NCBI RefSeq assembly: GCF_024168825.1
Contig: NZ_JALJWH010000001.1
Coordinates: 4,588,001-4,652,000, forward strand
Direction of reading: 5' to 3'
Source: Paenarthrobacter sp. A20
Lineage (GTDB): Bacteria > Actinomycetota > Actinomycetes > Actinomycetales > Micrococcaceae
Length of the DNA: 64,000 bases
Made by a program: the position numbers and the translations under genes. Numbering within the stretch: the first letter of the stretch is position 1; each line of letters opens with the position of its first letter. This document shows positions 60,121-64,000 of this stretch, one piece after another. Below the pieces are notes generated by a model that saw only the letters and a program-made list of their open reading frames with translations, made no database searches and had not been told where the DNA came from.

Positions 60121-60179
60121 ACGCGGGGTCACTTACGGCCCATCACCGGCCCCAACATGGGCCGTATGTGACCCCGCGT
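60121..60179. repeat. Long palindrome B flanking the DUF559 gene
   Basis: Arms of 23 bases (60121-60143, 60157-60179) with one mismatch: ACGCGGGGTCAC.TACGGCCCAT and its complement, loop of 13. It is 69 bases upstream of the DUF559 start and 5 bases past the acyl-CoA synthetase stop, so it is also positioned as that gene's terminator. Its stem, in opposite orientation, nearly equals that of palindrome A. Confidence 0.75.
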
Positions 60180-60184
60180 TGGAG

Positions 60185-61861
60185 TTATAGGTGCAGGCGG
60201 GACACCGCTTCCTGCCTCATGTCCACCTTCCGAACCTTGCCCGAGACCGTCATGGGGAAGCTCTCGCGGACGTCCACATAGCGGGGAATCTTGTAGTGGG
60301 CCAGCTTCCCGCGGCAGTATTCGGCCACGTCCACGGCGGTCAGCGGCTCTGCACCTGGTTTGAGGATGATGCACGCCATCAGTTCCTCACCGTATTTTTC
60401 GTCCGGAACGCCAATCACCTGGACATCCCGGATGGACGGGTGCAGATACAGGAACTCCTCGATCTCCCGGGGGTAGACGTTCTCCCCACCCCGGATCACC
60501 ATGTCCTTGATCCGGCCCTCGATCACCAAGTAGCCGTCCTGGTCCATGCGGGCCAGGTCACCGGTGTGCATCCAACCCTCAGCGTCGATCGATTCTGCCG
60601 TCTTGTCCGGCTGGCCCCAATAGCCTTGCATCACCGCGTAACCGCGCGTGCAGAGTTCACCGATCACGCCACGCTCCACCACCTCGCCCGAGCCCGGGTC
60701 CACGATCCTGCTCTCCAAATGCGGCATGGTCCGGCCCACCGTGGTGGTGCGCTGCTCCAGGGTATCCCCCGCCCGGTTCATGGTGGATACAGGCGAGGTT
60801 TCGGTCATGCCATAACAGATGGCCACATCCACCATGTGCATCTCGTCGATGACCCGGCGCATCACTTCGATGGGACACAATGACCCTGCCATGACGCCGG
60901 TCCGCAGGGTCGAGAGGTCGTAGGATGCGAATTCCTCCAGCGCCAACTCCGCAATGAACATGGTGGGGACGCCGTAGAGCGAGGTTCCGCCGAAGTCCTG
61001 CACCGCCTCCAACGCGGCCGACGGGTTGAAGCCGCGGCCGGGAATGATGGTTGCCGCTCCGAAGCTCAACGCGTTCAGATTGCCGATCACCATGCCGAAG
61101 CAGTGATAGAACGGCACCGGAATCACCACACGGTCGTGCTCGGTGTACCGCAGGAGACGCCCGATTGAGTTCCCGTTGTTCAGGATGTTGTGGTGGGTCA
61201 GGGTGGCACCCTTCGGGAAGCCTGTGGTTCCAGAGGTGTACTGCAAGTTGATGGGATCGTACGGGTCCAGTTCGGCCATGCGGTCCGCCACTGCTGAAGG
61301 CCCGACGCCGTCAGCCCGGGTCAGGAGCTCGGCATAGGTGAGTTCGTGGTTGGCTTCCGGTTCGCCCACGGTCAGCCCGAGGGCAGGGTCTCCCGGGAGG
61401 AAGACGATTTCCCGGAGTTCGGGACAGTTGGCGGCCGCGTTTCTGGCCATGCCCACATAGTCGCTGTTTTTGTCCGACGGAGCGGCAACCAGCATCCGCA
61501 TGCCGTTCTGATTCACCACGAACTCCAGCTCATGGCTCCTATATGCGGGGTTCACATTGACCAGCACCGCGCCGATCTTTGCGGTGGCGTACTGGAGGAT
61601 GGTCCATTCGGCGCAGTTGGGACTCCAGATGCCGATCCGCTCGCCCTTGGCCACCCCGATGGCGAGCAAGGCCCGGGCGAGGCGATTCACGTCGTCGTTC
61701 AGCTTTTGGTAGCTCCAGCGGCGGGCGTCACCGCCAGGCGTCGCGGCCGCTTCAAGCAGGGCGTCCCGCAAAGGGAACTTGGCGGCGATGCGCTCAAAAT
61801 TGGCGCCGATGGTCTCTTCGAGCAGCGGGACGTCAGTGTCTCCGGCAGTGTAGGACAACAT
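60185..61861 (-). CDS. Acyl-CoA synthetase (AMP-binding, FadD-like)
   Basis: 558 residues. ATP-dependent activation of a fatty or short/medium acyl acid to its CoA ester. P-loop/AMP motif LQYTSGTTGFPKGATLTH, then FYHCFGMVIGNL, YGMTETSPVS (A5-type motif), MHTGDLARMDQDGYLVIEGR and the C-terminal lysine region VSGKVRKVDMRQE. AIYRSHELEFV-type N-terminal NPAYRSHELEFVVNQ is common in medium-chain FadD-like enzymes. Start ATG 61861. No thioesterase or lipase gene is next to it; chain length is unknown. Confidence 0.9.
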   Translation of the reverse strand: MLSYTAGDTDVPLLEETIGANFERIAAKFPLRDALLEAAATPGGDARRWSYQKLNDDVNRLARALLAIGVAKGERIGIWSPNCAEWTILQYATAKIGAVLVNVNPAYRSHELEFVVNQNGMRMLVAAPSDKNSDYVGMARNAAANCPELREIVFLPGDPALGLTVGEPEANHELTYAELLTRADGVGPSAVADRMAELDPYDPINLQYTSGTTGFPKGATLTHHNILNNGNSIGRLLRYTEHDRVVIPVPFYHCFGMVIGNLNALSFGAATIIPGRGFNPSAALEAVQDFGGTSLYGVPTMFIAELALEEFASYDLSTLRTGVMAGSLCPIEVMRRVIDEMHMVDVAICYGMTETSPVSTMNRAGDTLEQRTTTVGRTMPHLESRIVDPGSGEVVERGVIGELCTRGYAVMQGYWGQPDKTAESIDAEGWMHTGDLARMDQDGYLVIEGRIKDMVIRGGENVYPREIEEFLYLHPSIRDVQVIGVPDEKYGEELMACIILKPGAEPLTAVDVAEYCRGKLAHYKIPRYVDVRESFPMTVSGKVRKVDMRQEAVSRLHL

Positions 61862-61944
61862 GACGGAACGCTACCAAGGGACTGGGCGCAACAGAACCGT
61901 AACCACCTCCAGTGGGGCCGTGTCCTGCCGGTAGGGTTGGATCC

Positions 61945-62223
61945 ATGAGTGCACCCATTGACCTGCAGGCCACGTTCATCCCCAACGAAGGCGAGTTCTT
62001 CCGTGTGAAGCTCGCTTTGGAAATCGCCATCGACGAGGTCGTGAACGAGCCCGGCTGCATCCGGTACGAGCTGACCGAGGCCACCGAAGAGAAGCTGGTC
62101 CTGACCGAGCGTTGGGAATCAGAGGAACTCCTCGAGAAGCACTCCAAGGGTATTGCCGTCCAGGACCTGAACGAGTCCCTCAGCGCGCTTCTTGCCGAGC
62201 CCGTCACGCTCGAACGGCTCTAG
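61945..62223 (+). CDS. ABM-domain monooxygenase (quinol monooxygenase-like)
   Basis: 92 residues from ATG 61945 with GTAGGG upstream. A single antibiotic-biosynthesis-monooxygenase domain: IPNEGEFFRVKLALEIAIDE, PGCIRYELTEATEE, LTERWESEELLEKHSKG. Such proteins are cofactor-free oxygenases acting on quinols or anthrones, or are simply small dimeric metabolite-binding proteins. Divergent from the acyl-CoA synthetase and followed by a clear terminator at 62282. Confidence 0.85.
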   Translation: MSAPIDLQATFIPNEGEFFRVKLALEIAIDEVVNEPGCIRYELTEATEEKLVLTERWESEELLEKHSKGIAVQDLNESLSALLAEPVTLERL

Positions 62224-62281
62224 CCTCTTCCCGCTTCAGCCCGGCGACATCGCCGGAAAGCTGCGATGACGCTCTTAACGC

Positions 62282-62315
62282 AACGAGGTCGCCGGAATTC
62301 TCCGGCGACCTCGTT
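62282..62315. terminator. Bidirectional terminator between the ABM and thioredoxin genes
   Basis: Perfect 15-bp stem AACGAGGTCGCCGGA (62282-62296), loop ATTC, and its complement (62301-62315), followed by TTTG on the plus strand. It serves both converging genes. Shorter and more classical than the long gap palindromes. Confidence 0.85.
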
Positions 62316-62357
62316 TGCTTCCAGCGGCTTCGGTGTTTCAAGCAGCCGGGCTGGTCT

Positions 62358-62735
62358 TTAGTTTTCCTGGGCCTCGGCGCGCGCCTTGGCAACGTGGGCG
62401 TGGACTTCTTCCATGTCCAGTCCCTTCACGGCCTCGATGACCTGCTCAAGCTGCGGGCCGTTGAGGGCGCCCGGCTGCGAGAAGACCAGGACCTTTTCAC
62501 GGAAAGCCATCAGCGTGGGGATGGAGGTAATCCCGGCCTCGGCAGCGAGCTGCTGCTCGGCCTCGGTGTCCACCTTCGCGAACACGACGTCAGTGTGCTT
62601 CTCCGATGCAGCCCCGTACGTGGGGGCAAACTGGCGGCAGGGGCTGCACCAGGCAGCCCAAAAATCCACCAGGACAATGTCGTTGTCCTCGATAGTCGAT
62701 GCGAACTGTTCTCCAGTGATGTCAACTGTAGCCAT
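62358..62735 (-). CDS. Thioredoxin-family protein
   Basis: 125 residues from ATG 62735 (MATVDITGEQF). Active site FWAAWCSPCRQFAP: WCSPC instead of the common WCGPC, a substitution seen in some thioredoxins that shifts redox potential. The cis-proline is in SIPTLMAFRE, and the buried Asp of VLVDFWAAW is present. The C-terminal part (GALNGPQLEQVIEAVK, EVHAHVAKARAEA) is slightly longer than E. coli TrxA. Cytoplasmic disulfide reductase; no thioredoxin reductase gene is in the window. Confidence 0.88.
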   Translation of the reverse strand: MATVDITGEQFASTIEDNDIVLVDFWAAWCSPCRQFAPTYGAASEKHTDVVFAKVDTEAEQQLAAEAGITSIPTLMAFREKVLVFSQPGALNGPQLEQVIEAVKGLDMEEVHAHVAKARAEAQEN

Positions 62736-62816
62736 GGTTCCACGGTACGCGACCATGCCTGCTAAGTCCCGTGGAGGCGTGGCCTGTTCGCTTCACGCGT
62801 TACCGGGAATAAACAG

Positions 62817-64000
62817 CTACTTGCCCAGGACGTACTTAATCGCGGATGCGTAGAGCGGCGCCACCTTGTTGTGGCCCGTCTGGTTCATATGGGCGCCATC
62901 GAGGTAGTCGCCGGCTGCCCCGGCAATGGTTGCGGTGCCGGACATCGAGATGCGCGGCCAACCACGGAGGGCCGCTTCGCGGGTCACGAGCCCGTCCACC
63001 CAACGGCGTTGGGCGTGGCTGGCATCGTAGCGGGAAAGGACGCCGTTGATCAGGATGGTGCTGCGGGGATACTTGCGGCGCAGCTCGTCCCAGAGCCGGT
63101 TCGCCTGCGAGAGGATGGCCGCGTCCGTCGCGCCGATCCTGGCATCGTTGCCGCCCAGGGTCACCACCACCAGGCCCGGATTTCCCTGCGGCAGGAGGAT
63201 ACGGTCCTGCGCCAGCGCATCAGTCGCGGAGCCACCACCGACGGCGGGACTTCCGGAAACATAGCCGATCCCGCCGATGCTGCGAACTACTTGGCGCGGG
63301 TAGCCGGCCGCCCGGGCGCCTTGCTCGCCCCACGAGTCCATGTCCAGCTGTGAGTCGCCAAGGAAAACCGCTGTGGATGCGTCAACGGCCTCGGCCGAGT
63401 AGAGCTCCCCGGTGGCATCGCTCCAGATGGTTTCCAACTTCTGGAAGGCCACGTGGGCGCCCCTGCCATCCGTCCAGGTGTCTTTTACCGGCCAACCGAA
63501 TTCACCCGGGGTGATGGACCAGACTTTGTAGGTGGGGTGGCCAACAATCCGTGCGCCCGTGGCCGGGCCCCACACCAGCCAGCCGTTGGCGAACTGCTGA
63601 ACGAGTCCACCGGCCCGCGGAAGCTTGTCAGTGAGGGGAAGACCCAACTGACCGGCCGCTCCGCCCAGCGAGTTGTAGCGGTTATGAACATCCCCATGGG
63701 TGGTGGAGTGCGCACCCGTTGCCGCCGACCAGTAGACCGTACCGCCTTGGAAGAGCTGGTAGACGAAGTTGTTTTGCCTGACTTCCTCTCCCACTGGATA
63801 CCCGAGGGCACCGTTTTGGCCTCCCGTGGATGACCAGTAGCTTCGGATGGCCCCGGTCAGGGCCTTGGCGCCAGTGGCCGGTGACCAGATGATGGTTCCG
63901 CGCTGGTATTCCTGGGACGAGCCTCCGCTCTTCAGGCCCAAAGCTTCGTCTGTGGCCGGGTATCCCAGCTCGCCTTCCTCCATTCCGGCCCGCCGCCAGC
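62817..64000 (-). CDS. LGFP-repeat/SGNH hydrolase, N-terminus beyond the window
   Basis: The frame runs off the right edge, so the N-terminus (including any signal peptide) is missing; about 395 C-terminal residues are present. LGFP repeats (LGYPATDEALGLKSGG, LGYPVGEEVRQNN, LGLPLTDKLPRAGG, with WSPATGA-type linkers) bind cell-wall glycans or related partners. The SGNH hydrolase follows: block I VFLGDSQLDMDSW, GGND in TLGGNDARIG, and the catalytic D-x-x-H in DGAHMNQTGH. Such fusions are secreted acyl- or carbohydrate-esterases of the actinobacterial envelope. Confidence 0.88.
   Translation of the reverse strand, partial: WRRAGMEEGELGYPATDEALGLKSGGSSQEYQRGTIIWSPATGAKALTGAIRSYWSSTGGQNGALGYPVGEEVRQNNFVYQLFQGGTVYWSAATGAHSTTHGDVHNRYNSLGGAAGQLGLPLTDKLPRAGGLVQQFANGWLVWGPATGARIVGHPTYKVWSITPGEFGWPVKDTWTDGRGAHVAFQKLETIWSDATGELYSAEAVDASTAVFLGDSQLDMDSWGEQGARAAGYPRQVVRSIGGIGYVSGSPAVGGGSATDALAQDRILLPQGNPGLVVVTLGGNDARIGATDAAILSQANRLWDELRRKYPRSTILINGVLSRYDASHAQRRWVDGLVTREAALRGWPRISMSGTATIAGAAGDYLDGAHMNQTGHNKVAPLYASAIKYVLGK

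Noticed and set aside
1-64000. CRISPR array, prophage or insertion sequence
   Set aside because: No regularly spaced repeats of 24-40 bases, no integrase, transposase or capsid-like genes were seen.

Overview
The window is GC-rich chromosomal DNA that reads like a member of the Micrococcaceae (Arthrobacter/Paenarthrobacter type). This follows from the codon use, the ppk-mutT1 pair, the GTG/TTG starts, the HadA/HadB-like dehydratase pair beside murB, the actinobacterial cbs-metB pair and the LGFP-repeat SGNH protein at the right edge. I see no prophage, transposase or CRISPR array. The genus is an inference; no 16S gene is present.

Layout. 1-7.1 kb: 3' end of ppk, a MutT1-like Nudix/phosphatase fusion, then a tightly overlapping run (large membrane protein, YtrA-type GntR regulator, thyA, folA, small membrane protein) and asd of the E. 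coli type. 7.1-14.4 kb: an AlkZ-like winged-helix protein, a membrane protein, and a minus-strand group (small membrane protein, two MaoC-fold dehydratases, MFS transporter, murB), then DUF2797 and a CitE-like lyase. 14.4-18.6 kb: a sulfonate/sulfate-ester type operon (leader, lipoprotein, ATPase, permease, TauD/AtsK dioxygenase). 18.7-26.1 kb: an alpha-glucoside locus (aldo/keto reductase, GH13 glucosidase, two permeases, binding protein) facing a ROK regulator, with matching operator-like words in the three promoter regions. 26.1-35 kb: Na+/H+ antiporter, NAD(P)-binding protein, tRNA-Thr and tRNA-Met, LysM protein, DEAD-box helicase, MOSC protein and a KdpE/KdpD-like pair without kdpFABC. 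35-41.2 kb: a YgiB-like/YgiC-like pair coupled to an APC permease, a GT87 glycosyltransferase and a glutaryl-CoA-type acyl-CoA dehydrogenase. 41.2-48.3 kb: a beta-galactoside locus (TetR regulator, ABC transporter, GH2 beta-galactosidase). 48.3-57.5 kb: MFS/HxlR pair, a sortase-like secreted protein, a Tat-exported phospholipase C with a possible PHO box, a second GT87 protein, metB and cbs. 57.5-64 kb: VOC protein, AlkA-like glycosylase, a DUF559 nuclease-like gene bracketed by two related palindromes, acyl-CoA synthetase, ABM monooxygenase, thioredoxin and a truncated SGNH/LGFP protein.

How the genes work together. Two complete sugar uptake-and-hydrolysis units each carry their own regulator and visible operators. 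A sulfur-scavenging unit sits in the same window as the transsulfuration enzymes CBS and MetB. Housekeeping genes (thyA, folA, asd, murB, ppk) are interspersed. The observations most worth following are the YgiB-YgiC-permease operon, the sortase-like protein, the palindromes flanking the DUF559 gene, and the family of long imperfect hairpins filling the convergent gene gaps.
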